Shown here in pieces: positions 1 to 12,274 of a DNA stretch of 64,000 nt. The notes under the pieces were generated by a model. It did no database searches. It was not told the DNA's origin and saw only the letters and a program-made list of their open reading frames with translations. Position 1 is the first letter of the stretch; every line of letters starts with the position of its first letter. A program made the position numbers and the translations under genes. This stretch comes from Tubiluchus corallicola (Eukaryota > Priapulida > Priapulimorpha > Priapulimorphida > Tubiluchidae): NCBI GenBank assembly GCA_030141605.1, contig JAQGDQ010000424.1, forward strand, positions 1-64,000, given 5' to 3'.

Positions 1-1136
1 CAAGACATGCAATAAAATATGAAATTTAAAACAAGGAAAACAACAACTAGGTTGATCTCAAATACATCTCTTGAAAACATTAAGTAAAAGTACATTCCTT
101 ACGTTGCTACGTGTGCCAAACTGTTTTTACTGTGATTCTTAATTTTATTTATACAAATCAATTATGATAGTCTTAGTGGTAAATTAATGACTTAAATTAG
201 TGTACATGCACAATCTTCATCATCTCACAATTAAACTGAGTTTTCCGCTTTTTTGGCACGATATGATTTTTATACCTGGCTCAAAATTTACTTAAACATC
301 TTTAACAGTGAATTTGATTCAAAATTTTGAAAATCGATGAACTAGTTAAATTTTGAAAATGTTTTGAATTCGAAAGCAAAAAAAATCGATTCAATTCAAA
401 TTCTATTAGTGTTTGCTCACCCTTAATGAAACTTCATGCGGGTAGGGTCGTGTCGAAAATTTTGCTCCCCCTTTGTTTCAAATGCTACGACTCTACTAAA
501 TACTCATCAACTCGTTCAGACTCGCAGATTTTTTTAGATTTCAAAAAATGCTTTTGTATATATTATAGTACCAATCTACATTCATTTCATGTGATTTTAA
601 TTTAACTAGTGTGCATTTCATTTCGATTTTGCTTGGATCATTTAATTTATAGTCTGTTTTAGTGTGATTTTATTAATTACGAATTTAAACTATAAAACAC
701 AGCCTCACACAACTATAATTAATCTACGTTCTAATACATTAAAAACTCGGAAGAACAAGGAAAAGATGAAAAAAATTTAAAAAGTTATAATTAATAATTA
801 ATAAATAAAATTATAATTAATATTTAATTTCATAATTAAATTACTTATGTAAATTACATTAATAATTAAAACTTTAAAGAAAAACTTAACAGCAAGTGCA
901 ACTTTGGCACAAAAATCCAAATATTTTTAGCAGGCATCAAAAGGCCATAGATAAAAGTGATTTATATTGTTTTCAATGCGCCCGTTTGTTAGCCCTGCGT
1001 TATGCGTTGTTTTTTCTGCAGCTATTTCATATTGACTTTTATTCCGCAGCTGTTCTGCAGGTGGATAATGTATAATGCATTCTGGATGCCACAATAATGC
1101 CACTTAAGGCTTTCGATTTCATTAATTTGATATTTC
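1..1136. other. AT-rich intergenic or intronic DNA
   Basis: No gene is seen. Around 240-425 there is a segment with TTCGAA-like motifs ending in TTTGCTCACCCTTA. It resembles the TAGGGGTGAGC-type end at 38294 (possible hAT-like terminus). The run at 770-870 is nearly pure A/T. Confidence 0.4.
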
Positions 1137-2512
1137 CTATATACAGAAAAAAGTAAATTTACATCGAGCCACATTGTATTATAGTGCTTGTCGCTTCGCG
1201 CCTGCCATTTTGAATTTAGAATCACCTGTTGTTACTGCACCTCCCACTAATCAAAGTCATCCTTGCAAACTGCTTAATTGCTACTGATTTTCAGATTCGC
1301 CCACCGGACAAGCAAAATTTCGGCATTCAAAAAGCAAATAAGTAAAATCCCTAACTAATGAATGACTTAGTAAACGCACAAAATAACTTGAAAAATAAAA
1401 TGTAGAAAAAAGAAAATAGTTTTTCTTTTAAATTATTGACTTTTCTTTCTGAAATTTTCCCAGTCACTAATGCCACAACACTGCTATTATTGGAAGAGAA
1501 TCAGGCGCACTTCCTTTTTTGACAATCTGTAACATTTTTAGCCAATCGCATTGCTACTCACATACTGAACCCATGATACTGTTTCAGGTGTGCTTGATCA
1601 TGTTTGTTGGTCAATGAAAAGCCTTTCATAGCCTCTATGGTTTCATGTACCAACTACGTACTTACAGTCTTACACAGTGCTGCCGTAATCATTTCTCATT
1701 GTTGGAATTACAATGCAATCTATTGTATATACATTAAAATTGGGTAAACACTTTTAAACAATGAATTACTAGACTAGTTCAGTACAGTTAATATTATTTT
1801 AGAAATGAACAGAAATTGTTGACAAATTATTCATTTTGGCCTTTTTAGGCCCTAGCTACTCATCTCACTTTTCAGTTTTGATTTTAGCATGAATCCAAAC
1901 CTTACTGGGATCAACCCCACCAACTATCAGAATTAAGAACTGCAATATTTTAATATACAGTGTATACTTATTGGTATGGAATATACTATCAAAGGTGAGC
2001 AGCTTTAACATTCATTATACTCTTCCCTGCCTTATGACAGAATAGCTAGATCACAAGACTAACAAATTCATATAGTTTAATACATCAGGTCACACAAGGT
2101 CATTGTATATATGCAGTGTTAATACATCAGAATCACATAAGGTCATCATAGTTTTCCAGTGAGGTAGTTATTAGATCTACAAGAAAGAAAAATTTTAAAA
2201 GCGCAACTGCTCAACTCAAAAATTCTGGGGAGTTTTTTGTAGCTCCCCTGGATATTTCAAAACATAAATACTGTGTGCTAATAACCTTAGCTACCCAGCA
2301 TGCAAAATATCTGACTAAGTTACAGTAAGCAAATTTTTTGAGCTCTTCTTGCGGAATTCCACTTACAACGAATTGAAAATTTTCCCAGTAATTTTAAAAA
2401 TACAAAAAGCAAGCAAATAAACAAAAAAATCTTTAAACTACTACAATTACCTATACAAAAGTTTGCACATACCAGTTTTTTTGATTTTGAGTGCACCATT
2501 ATTGTCTCTGTT
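1137..2512 (+). repeat. Left arm of a 1376-bp inverted duplication
   Basis: The arm pairs with 3461-4836. Positions x and 5973-x are complementary at every place I compared, with no indel found, which implies a very recent inverted duplication or an assembly product. The inner end lies inside a LINE fragment. Confidence 0.93.
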
Positions 2513-2920
2513 TAAATTAGAAGTACATCGTACAGCAAGATCAGGTCCTATTCTTCATAAATCAAGAACTGCACACAAAACTGGTAAATACGACTATTTT
2601 TCTTGTACGATGCCAGAAATCTGGAATAGATTGCCCTGTGATGTGAGAACAGCAACATCTGTAAATTTATTTAAATCAAAATTAGATAGACACTATGAAC
2701 ATCATCCATTGAAATTTAATCACCGTGCTAATTGGAACATGCCTATAACAAGGATGCTGGATTACATATTATAGTGAGAAAACTTGCCAGTGGAGTCACC
2801 TAGGTGTTGATGACAATCTATTAAATGTGCAATTTGTCGCAATTACAGTCGAAGAACTATTTGTCTCAAAAGTTATATTATAACTACTGGAGATTTACTA
2901 CTACTACTACTACTACTAAA
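2490..2920 (+). mobile_element. LINE 3'-end fragment (reverse transcriptase C-terminus)
   Basis: An open frame carries the tail typical of non-LTR reverse transcriptases: RTAHKTGKYDYFSCTMPEIW, then NRLPCDVRTATSV, then LFKSKLDRHYE. It stops at 2772 and ends in an (ACT)n tract near 2900, as LINE 3' ends often do. Only the last ~90 codons remain. The class is uncertain. Confidence 0.65.
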
Positions 2921-3460
2921 CTCTGCTTGTTTTCTTCAGATAAATATGACAGCTGTGTAGAAAAAATTAAAACTAATAATTTCATGTTTATTTGGGTCTG
3001 AACACAAAGATTAGGTTTTTGAACTTAGGGCAAAATTGAAGCACCAATCTAGCACTCCCACCTTTACAATCAAACGATTCTAAAAAGTAACAATCAATTT
3101 TTTTGCTTTCAGCACCAAATTTGCATGTAGATAATTGTGGAAGCTCAAATATCAAAACAATTGATTCATGAATGACAGGTAGCGAACAAAAAGCTTCTTT
3201 GTTTTATTTTCGGAAGCATCCAAGACTGCATCCAGCTTGGAACTTGTCCATGACACGACATTCCTCAGCACTGTGGATCGCGCAGCACAGCATCTGAGCA
3301 ATTTATCAAAGCAATTATATTTTTCTAGGCTGCCTGGTATCTATACCACTAGTCTATGAAAAATAAATAAAATTTAATGGTGTTTGTAACTTTTTTTGTA
3401 AATTAATTGATACTAATTTGTCTATTCCAGCATGAAAGACATTGGATTGGCAGGTACTTG

Positions 3461-4836
3461 AACAGAGACAATAATGGTGCACTCAAAATCAAAAAAACTG
3501 GTATGTGCAAACTTTTGTATAGGTAATTGTAGTAGTTTAAAGATTTTTTTGTTTATTTGCTTGCTTTTTGTATTTTTAAAATTACTGGGAAAATTTTCAA
3601 TTCGTTGTAAGTGGAATTCCGCAAGAAGAGCTCAAAAAATTTGCTTACTGTAACTTAGTCAGATATTTTGCATGCTGGGTAGCTAAGGTTATTAGCACAC
3701 AGTATTTATGTTTTGAAATATCCAGGGGAGCTACAAAAAACTCCCCAGAATTTTTGAGTTGAGCAGTTGCGCTTTTAAAATTTTTCTTTCTTGTAGATCT
3801 AATAACTACCTCACTGGAAAACTATGATGACCTTATGTGATTCTGATGTATTAACACTGCATATATACAATGACCTTGTGTGACCTGATGTATTAAACTA
3901 TATGAATTTGTTAGTCTTGTGATCTAGCTATTCTGTCATAAGGCAGGGAAGAGTATAATGAATGTTAAAGCTGCTCACCTTTGATAGTATATTCCATACC
4001 AATAAGTATACACTGTATATTAAAATATTGCAGTTCTTAATTCTGATAGTTGGTGGGGTTGATCCCAGTAAGGTTTGGATTCATGCTAAAATCAAAACTG
4101 AAAAGTGAGATGAGTAGCTAGGGCCTAAAAAGGCCAAAATGAATAATTTGTCAACAATTTCTGTTCATTTCTAAAATAATATTAACTGTACTGAACTAGT
4201 CTAGTAATTCATTGTTTAAAAGTGTTTACCCAATTTTAATGTATATACAATAGATTGCATTGTAATTCCAACAATGAGAAATGATTACGGCAGCACTGTG
4301 TAAGACTGTAAGTACGTAGTTGGTACATGAAACCATAGAGGCTATGAAAGGCTTTTCATTGACCAACAAACATGATCAAGCACACCTGAAACAGTATCAT
4401 GGGTTCAGTATGTGAGTAGCAATGCGATTGGCTAAAAATGTTACAGATTGTCAAAAAAGGAAGTGCGCCTGATTCTCTTCCAATAATAGCAGTGTTGTGG
4501 CATTAGTGACTGGGAAAATTTCAGAAAGAAAAGTCAATAATTTAAAAGAAAAACTATTTTCTTTTTTCTACATTTTATTTTTCAAGTTATTTTGTGCGTT
4601 TACTAAGTCATTCATTAGTTAGGGATTTTACTTATTTGCTTTTTGAATGCCGAAATTTTGCTTGTCCGGTGGGCGAATCTGAAAATCAGTAGCAATTAAG
4701 CAGTTTGCAAGGATGACTTTGATTAGTGGGAGGTGCAGTAACAACAGGTGATTCTAAATTCAAAATGGCAGGCGCGAAGCGACAAGCACTATAATACAAT
4801 GTGGCTCGATGTAAATTTACTTTTTTCTGTATATAG
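3461..4836 (-). repeat. Right arm of the 1376-bp inverted duplication
   Basis: This is the reverse complement of 1137-2512. The spacer between the arms is 948 bp and holds the rest of the LINE tail, with no other feature seen from about 2920 to 3460. Confidence 0.93.
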
Positions 4837-5739
4837 ATGAGGAGACAAATAAAAACTGCCTATGTCCATGTGTCATGTTTCTGCAGTTCAGCTAAGATCT
4901 GCTCATGTAAAATGATGCATATGTTATGTTAGTACTAGCAACAGTTTGTTTGTTTGTTTGTTTCTAGGTATAAATGGTATTGCTGCAAAGACTGCGAAAA
5001 CACGAAGTTCGAAAGTGTGCCAAGTTTGTCAAACTCATCTGGTTGCTACGGCAACTACAGTGTAGAGCTTCCGTTTACCGGTACTTGTTTGACCAAACGA
5101 ATTTCATTTTTACCGTGTGCTACATGTAATTCTGCCCGTTTCTAAATAAACTGATTAGAAGTCGCAAGCTTAGAAAGTCAAGGAAAAGATTGTATGAAAC
5201 GCAGTGGCGGCTCGTGTGTATATGCGCTGTGGAATTGCAGCACCCCCTATATCACTAATATTCAATATAACGAGTGTTTTTTCTTTCTTATATTTACTAG
5301 CAAAGGCCCCGCAAAAAAAAATTTGCATATAAGTACACTTATAATCAATAATACGCGAACATCCTACATAGTCCTCATTTATAACGCAAAGCCAGTAACT
5401 TTTACTGAATTAAAGTTATAAGGTTATAAGCAGAATATAATGGATGACGTCACAACGATGGCTTTGCGTCAGCAGTTTTCTAAGCGAAAAGTGTTTATAT
5501 ACAGGGTGTTTCAAAAGTCACCATACATTTTACATTTTCTACATTATTTAGCAAAGAAAGCAAAATGCAAAATGTTTGGAAATTCGTACAGATGAACTAA
5601 AGTCTTCGGCAATTTGTTTAGTTGAATTAGATGTATTGAAAGAACTACTGCACTAGTAGGCTAAGAGTTTTACAGACCAAACCAGTGGTAAGTCGGGCAT
5701 CTTGCATTGAGAAAGCTTCTTACAGGAACTTTGTCGAAG
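4837..5739. other. Unassigned non-coding DNA
   Basis: No convincing gene is seen. Two short open frames (4954-5145 and 5194-5421) have no recognisable domain. A TTTG tetranucleotide run lies near 4946, and an X-box-like GTTGCTACGGCAAC at 5042-5055. Confidence 0.4.
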
Positions 5740-6250
5740 GTTTGAAAAAAGGGAAGAGAGGATGAGTGAATGAAAGAATGGTTAGGGTTAGTAAACATGA
5801 TGGAATGGAAAAAATAGTAAGATTAGGGATAGGAAGAAGGAAGGGAGGGGAGGATGAGTGAATGAAAGAATGGTTAGGGTTAGTAGACATGATGGAATAG
5901 AAAAAATAGTAAGATTAGGGGTAGGAAGAAGGAAGGGAGGGGAGGATGAGTGAATGAAAGAATGGTTAGGGTTAGTAGACATGATGGAATGGAAAAAATA
6001 GTAAGATTAGGGATAGGAAGAAGGAAGGGAGGGGAGGATGAGTGAATGAAAGAATGGTTAGGGTCAGTAGACATGATGGAATAGAAAAAATAGTAAGATT
6101 AGGGATAGGAAGAAGGAAGGGAAGGGAGGGGAGGATGAGTGAATGAAAGAATGGTTAGGGTAAGTAAACATGATGGAATGGAAAAAATAGTAAGATAAGG
6201 GATAGGATGGAAGGGAGGGGAGGATGAGTGAATGAAAGAATTGTTAGGTA
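5740..6250 (+). repeat. 92-bp tandem repeat, about 5.5 copies
   Basis: The marker GATGAGTGAATGAAAGAA recurs at 5761, 5853, 5945, 6037, 6134 and 6223, so the period is 92 bp with two indel-bearing units. The purine-rich strand reads open on the complement (SFTHPPLPSFF repeats), which is an effect of the repeat and not coding. Confidence 0.92.
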
Positions 6251-6456
6251 TGGGCCGCTTCTATTCAAATGTACATAAAAACTGTACTGGTAAGTGACTC
6301 AAATAACTTTGCTTAATTGACTCAATATTTTTCCTTCACCTACTTAAAATAAGACATTTGTATGTGCCCAAACAACCTTTCCTACTTTTATGTCATCTTT
6401 ACTTCCCTTCTGTGCACTATGTATACAGAAACAATCATGTTAAGTACCATTTTGTT
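6180..6456 (+). repeat. Direct repeat, left copy, flanking a hairpin
   Basis: It matches 7505-7783 almost base for base, from the last 92-bp unit through CAATCATGTTAAGTACC to TTTTGTTT. Beyond that the left copy enters the hairpin element and the right copy continues into single-copy DNA. Confidence 0.85.
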
Positions 6457-7504
6457 TATGAAAACTAATATAACATTGGCCCTGGAAATGCGATAACCAA
6501 GAGGTTATGCTAGATGCGAGCACATGTCTAGGTTTAAACTGAAGCATATCGCTACAGCAGCGGCCGACCAGCTAGTGGCACCTGGCAATTGTTAGTAGAT
6601 ATAGTTTGTACTAGCGAGAAAAGAAGTTTATAAGAAATGTGAAACAGGAACAGTTAGGCAGGTCAGTAAGAGTAGGATAGCGAGAAAAAACAGTTTGGAT
6701 AAAGATGGTCATGGGAGTGGGTTTTACATATTATATTATATTTTTTAGCTTTTGAGAGGTGATTAAGTTAAAATTTAGGCACGATAGTAATCAATAATTA
6801 TCAAATAGCTTGAGCTAATGTGGAGAGGAGAATTTTTGTTATTTTCATATGTACATATAGTTATAATATTTTTCAATGAATACGTTATGAAAGGAGTGAG
6901 GATAACAAAAAGACAAATACAATTACAGATTTTTGGAGTCATCAGGAGGTAACTTGGAAGTCGAGTTTCGGCTGCTCAAAACCCCAAGTTACTCGACTTC
7001 CAAGTTACCTCCTGATGACTCCAAAAATCTGTAATTGTATTTGTCTTTTTGTTATCCTCACTCCTTTCATAATGTATTCATTGAAAAGTATTATAACTAT
7101 ATGTACATATGAAAATAACAAAAATTCTCCTCTCCACATTAGCTCAAGCTATTTGATAATTATTGATTACTATCGTGCCTAAATTTTAACTTAATCACCT
7201 CTCAAAAGCTAAAAAATATAATATAATATGTAAAACCCACTCCCATGACCATCTTTATCCAAACTGTTTTTTCTCGCTATCCTACTCTTACTGACCTGCC
7301 TAACTGTTCCTGTTTCACATTTCTTATAAACTTCTGTTCTCGCTAGTACAAACTATATTTACTAACAATTGCCAGGTGCCACTAGCTGGTCGGCCGCTGC
7401 TGTAGCGATATGCTTCAGTTTAAACCTAGACATGTGCTCGCATCTAGCATAACCTCTTGGTTATCGCATTTCCAGGGCCAATTTTATATTGGTTTTCATA
7501 AACG
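6457..7504. mobile_element. Near-perfect 1-kb hairpin (foldback) element
   Basis: Arms at about 6457-6966 and 6991-7504 are reverse complements with few mismatches, around a 24-bp loop. There is no coding capacity. It sits exactly between two direct 277-bp repeats. Foldback transposon, inverted duplication or assembly product are all possible. Confidence 0.75.
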
Positions 7505-7783
7505 AAAAAATAGTAAGATAAGGGATAGGATGGAAGGGAGGGAGGGGAGGATGAGTGAATGAAAGAATTGTTAGGTATGGGCCGCTTCTATTCAAATGTA
7601 CATAAAAACTGTACTGGTAAGTGACTCAAATAACTTTGCTTAATTGACTCAATATTTTTCCTTCACCTACTTAAAATAAGACATTTGTATGTGCCCAAAC
7701 AACCTTTCCTACTTTTATGTCATCTTTACTTCCCTTCTGTGCACTATGTATACAGAAACAATCATGTTAAGTACCATTTTGTT
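7505..7783 (+). repeat. Direct repeat, right copy, flanking a hairpin
   Basis: See the copy at 6180-6456. The internal part (GTGACTCAAATAACT... to CAATCATGTTAAGT) is also related to the inside of the MITE remnant near 12420-12570. Confidence 0.85.
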
Positions 7784-8649
7784 TGTAAACAAGTACGTTT
7801 ATCATGCTGTAACATGCTAGCATTGCAGTTTTGCTTTGAATCTGTTACGCGCTTGTCCACTGCAATTATCCTCGTTACCCAAGAATTTCTGGAAGCTAAA
7901 CATTTAATCACTGGTCTAGCCATTTCCTTTTGATGCTCTAGTTGGAAATCACCCTTTCAGGCTTAATGAGTTAATAGTCAAAGATGCAGGTACAGTACAC
8001 AATTACTGGTTATGTCATGGAGCAATGTAAGTAAGACGATTCAGAACTGTTTTAGTCATGCCCAATTCAGACTTGTGTGATTTGGAAAAGTATACTTTAA
8101 CAATAAAGTATACAATTATTGTATACTTTATTGAAATAGTGGTGAAGTAACTGGTGGTGAATAAGTAGTGAATTAACAAAAATTAAATTTATTGTTAATT
8201 CACTTATATAAATTATTATTTTAAATTTTTTTCTAATTTTTAACTGCACAAAGGAATTTAGGCATTACTTCATTTCTAAAATTCATTAAAAACCTTTGCA
8301 GTGTATGCTAAGCTGATGACTCATACTTCTATACCAGTAATACTACACCCATCAGTTAACAGCTTCAGTCGGTTAATTGGGTCAAAACACTTCGGTCCCA
8401 AAGTGAGTCTATTAAGCAGTGGTCTATTAAACTGTACCTGGTTCATTTGGAGTTAAAAACCATGACATTTGTGGCTGTTTTGGTGTTAACGAGTATAATA
8501 CTCAGGTTTCCTTAAAAAGTCTATTATAGCCGTGCCAGATTGTATAAAAGTACTATTTTTGGACTCAAGTCAAAACAACATTAGACAGCAATAAGACCCA
8601 CCATTATGAAGTTCCCCACACCTCTGAACAAACAGCGAAAGCTACTTAC
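7784..8649. other. Non-coding DNA left of the last REJ exon
   Basis: No further polycystin exon could be recognised on the minus strand. At 8080-8230 there are AT-rich self-complementary stretches. At about 8285-8420 there is a diverged copy of the repeat that also adjoins WSC exon 3 (about 27000-27150). Confidence 0.45.
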
Positions 8650-8840
8650 GTTAAGCCAGCAGAACTTTTCTGCAACTCGGAAAGCGTGACGTCGTCTGCA
8701 AAGATCGGTTTGCCGAATACCTCATTGGGATCATACGAAGCAGAAGCGTTCATGGTTATGCTTTCGTTGTTGCTCACCATTTTCAAACCTCCGCCATCAA
8801 TAGTAGCGAATAAATGAAGCTCTTCAATGATAAACCAGCC
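8650..8840 (-). CDS. REJ module exon, last exon seen of polycystin-like gene
   Basis: The exon has 191 nt, entering in phase 0 (ATTACAG) and leaving in phase 2 (TTAAC|GTAAGT). It encodes GWFIIEELHLFATIDGGG followed by a stretch containing NASASYDPNE. The GG-x(n)-S-x-SYDP signature is the well-known centre of REJ modules in polycystin-1 and sperm receptors for egg jelly. The strong donor predicts at least one more exon to the left, but none is recognisable before the window edge. It is too short for the track of long open frames, but the domain motif and phases support it. Confidence 0.83.
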
Positions 8841-8989
8841 CTGTAATGATGGTGAGAACTATGCAGACCATTTCTGTTGAAAGTTTTGGCTAATGTCAGT
8901 GAGAATTTGGGTAGTTCTCATGGCACAGCAGAAGTTGTAGAGCAGCAGCAAAATTAAAACCACCGCTGCTGCTGCCACCACTACTACTA

Positions 8990-9746
8990 CACTCATATCT
9001 CAGTTTGCCAGACCTCGCTTTTAACGGATATCGAAAAAACTGGACAAAACCCGGACAGTTAAGTCTCGCATACTATGGACACAGTCTGTTGTTTCGCTAG
9101 CTGATCGCTAGTTAGCGGGCCGTCACTTTGCTTACATCATTACGTCAGTGCAACAAAGCAGCATGTAATCACAGCTAGTGTAGCTTGTATGTCAGGAGCT
9201 AGACATTTTTGAGCCCAAGCTATTGTAAGAGTAACAGTTTTAACAGCTAGCTAGAACCTTACCTAGTTCATTTTTCTTTGTTCCTAAGCAAGATCCTGCT
9301 AGTAAATCACTCTATGCACAGACTAATGCATAATTAAGCAAAGTCCACATAAAACAACTGGAGTTACTGAACTGATGCTTTGCGTTACCCACATGTCACA
9401 TGACAATTGTAGTGTAAGGCGAGTTGCTGCGGTACACTTAACCTTTGACTTACAGCAACTGCACAACGAAACTATGAAAAGGCTTATTAGACGATTGATT
9501 CTAATTGAATCTAAGAGCCGCAAGTTTGTTTACATCATTACGTCAGTGCAGCCAAGACACGAGTGGTAGCTTATATGTCTGGAGCACCGTACTAGACTTT
9601 TTTGAAACAATTAGGCAATTGATTCAACATTACCATGAGTCTGATACACGGCGCCTACTGTGTTAGTTTAGTATCGATAAATACAGACAATCGGCAAATT
9701 CGGACTGACATCTCCCTCTTTTGTCCGGCAAACCAATATATGAGTG
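8990..9746 (+). mobile_element. TA-flanked MITE (757 bp) in unit B intron
   Basis: Its ends, CACTCATATCTCAGTTTGCC and the complement of CAAACCAATATATGAGTG, form imperfect inverted repeats, with TA on each side. The homologous place in unit A (near 13642) has a single TA and no element, which confirms the insertion and the TA target. TA duplication points to the Tc1/mariner superfamily. No transposase is present. The interior repeats a CATCATTACGTCAGTGCA segment twice. Confidence 0.8.
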
Positions 9747-10159
9747 TACATGTTAGTCAACTTATATAAATGTAGTAATAAATAAGACCATTGCACAAAT
9801 AAGAAACTGCTACAAGTCAAATTGCAGGAAGAGTAATACTTATTAAATTCATCTCTAAAATGATTGAGGAAATATTACAGTCATTCCAGTGCAACTAAAC
9901 TTGGAAACACGACTAACAAAATTTGTGTCAGCCACATCTGACTCTGTTGATAATAATTAAGAAATTTTAATTATAACATATAAGAAGAAAATTGACGAAA
10001 GTCTCAATAGCCCTTTAACTACTACCCTAATCTTGCAAGGATCTAAGATAAAGTAAAAAACTGCTAAATAACTATCGTTTTTTAAAGTTATTGACTAAAA
10101 ATGAACTCGAAACTTAAGAATAATAAATGAAATTATTTCAGCAATTAAAATAAACTAAC

Positions 10160-10827
10160 CTGATCCATTTCTTGAGTTTTGTTACCTAAAAACTCCAAGG
10201 TAACAGTAAGACACGCAACATACATGCCAAAGTCAAAAAGTTTTGCATCTATTGAAATGTTTTCTCTAGTAACTTCCACATGGTCTTGTAACTCTAGGCT
10301 GCCTGACGACGACGCGCAAGCAGTAAAAGAGTTTTCCTGAAAAATCCGCCACTCGTACGTTTTTGAAAAAGGACAAACGCTGTGCACATCTGACATGAGG
10401 CTAAGAGTCTCTGTTCTCTTGAATTTCACAGCTTCGGTTTTACTAGAACCAACACCCGCAATTTCAACATCAAGAGTACACTTTGGCAATGTTGTAACAT
10501 TTACAACGACAGATGCAGTCGAACTGTAATGCACGCCAATGGAACCGATGACAGTCACTGTATAAACACCTGGCTCCCGGAAAGTATGCGACCTTCGAAG
10601 GGAACCACCGGTTAGCGTCTCGGATTCACTGTTTCCGGCTGGTTGTGTTACAATGAAATCACTATTATTGAGAGTGTAAGAGACGTCGCTTCCAACGCTC
10701 CACACAAACGAAACTCCGGGACCAACGTAGTCGGACACAAAGACGAAAGTGATAGGAACAGATGTGTAATATTCATGATAACCCTCTTCAATGGGTAGAA
10801 CCACTAAAGACATGTTCATTTCAATCA
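10160..10827 (-). CDS. PKD domain plus start of REJ module, copy B
   Basis: The exon has 668 nt and phases 1 to 0, with the same splice sites as copy A (TTTCAG and CAG|GTTAGT). The PKD part carries VSFVWSVGSD and HTFREPGVYTVTV. The REJ part begins about PKCTLDVEI and ends NKTQEMDQ. It joins in frame to GWFIIEELHLF of the next exon, which continues the REJ module, so this copy keeps the ancestral context. It is about 96 percent identical to copy A. Confidence 0.86.
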
Positions 10828-10905
10828 CTGAAATTCAAAATAGAAATTATTACTTCAGTATAACACAGAATAGTTGTTACTCAGCAATTTCATAGAGGTT
10901 TTTAA

Positions 10906-11510
10906 CCCTTTCACTACGTACTTACTTTTTAACAGGGCCGCAATGGCGTTTGCATATTTGACAATAACTTCTTGTGGTGTGTTACTAAAACAGAATCTTG
11001 TAAATAAACAAATAGAAAATTTGTTATCAAACACTAATATTGAATATTAGTTTTATTTATACACATGCACTACACAACTGCGCACATATATGTGCACTCA
11101 TGCATGCACGCACGTGCACCCACACAAATAAGCACAGTCTTTAGAAGGCAATTTTCACAAAAGTCATATTAATAATCCATAATACGCAATTATTTTATAA
11201 GAATGCAGAACAAGTGACTAAATATCTTTCACCAACTATCAACAAGGAATTTTGTTTGAAAACATACCATACAGTATAGTATTGTAGAATGCACCTGGCT
11301 TCAGACACTGGTTGGCTGGTTAGCATTACTTGTTGCGAAGCAACCCCAATCCCAGGTTGTTAAACTTTTCTACAATGTTCTTGCATGGCCATAACAATGA
11401 AATAAACAGACCTGAGTGACTGTGCTTAGTGCTGAGCTAGGGCGGCAGTCTATCGGCTTCCGTCCCTTGCGCGAAAAACAGGCGGAGTGCCGCTTTCTGT
11501 AGTGAAAGGG
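10906..11510 (+). mobile_element. piggyBac-like MITE, copy 1
   Basis: TTAA|CCCTTTCACTAC at 10902 and GTAGTGAAAGGG|TTAA at 11511 give TTAA target duplications and CCCTTT ends, as in piggyBac. There is no transposase. A second, inverted copy lies at 23939-24524. It sits in the intron before PKD copy B. Confidence 0.82.
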
Positions 11511-12260
11511 TTAAACAAACCAGACCATGTAAGAACAATATTTCTAAAGTAATAGACAATGTTCTGGACAATATGTCCTGCTTCAAACTGTAATGGTTCA
11601 AGTTAGCAAATAAGATTTTTGCTAAACAGTTTAACACTCTGCAAGTGCGGATTCGGCATTCAATAGTACAACCTATTTGAGGTAAATAGTTGTGGCAGGA
11701 CAGGAAGTGTGCTAACCATCAAGCAAAATCTCCTAACAGATACCAAACAGATGTGGAAGAGGTATCTTAGCCATGATTGGATGTTCATGCATCTTCAAAC
11801 AGCGAAAGAAACAGCGAGGCAAATCAAATCCTCGAAAATAATTTTCCCGTGGCATCGCTTATCCGTTTACTAGCCAGATTCGGCATTTGTTAACTTAAGT
11901 AGTCAAGCCCACACTGTGACTATTCAGTTATTCCCACAGTTCAGCAGTTTCGTGGATCTCTGATTTTTATGAAACAAGTTCAATATATTGAATGAGCTGT
12001 CACTGCCAGAGTGACCTTAACCTTAAACTTAGAGTTACTTGTTATCAAATTGTAGACAGGGGAGAAAATGAAAAATTTATTTAAGATTATTTAGAAGATT
12101 TACCCACACAACTGTGTAACTAAACATTTCTGAAGTTCTACATAGTAGCACATTTCAAAATCCTTCAAAGTTTTAGTTATGCACGTAAAATTTTGTATAG
12201 TAAATCAATTATTTCTTGATCAGAATAAAATAAACTAAACTTAACTATCAGAATGTAACT
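11511..12260. other. Intron sequence, no feature seen
   Basis: This is part of the intron between the chimeric exon and PKD copy B. I see nothing beyond AT-rich single-copy sequence. Confidence 0.5.
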
Positions 12261-12274
12261 AGACTCATGGACAA

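Noticed and set aside
5788-6074. Two similar small proteins on the minus strand
   Set aside because: They are translations of successive 92-bp satellite units.
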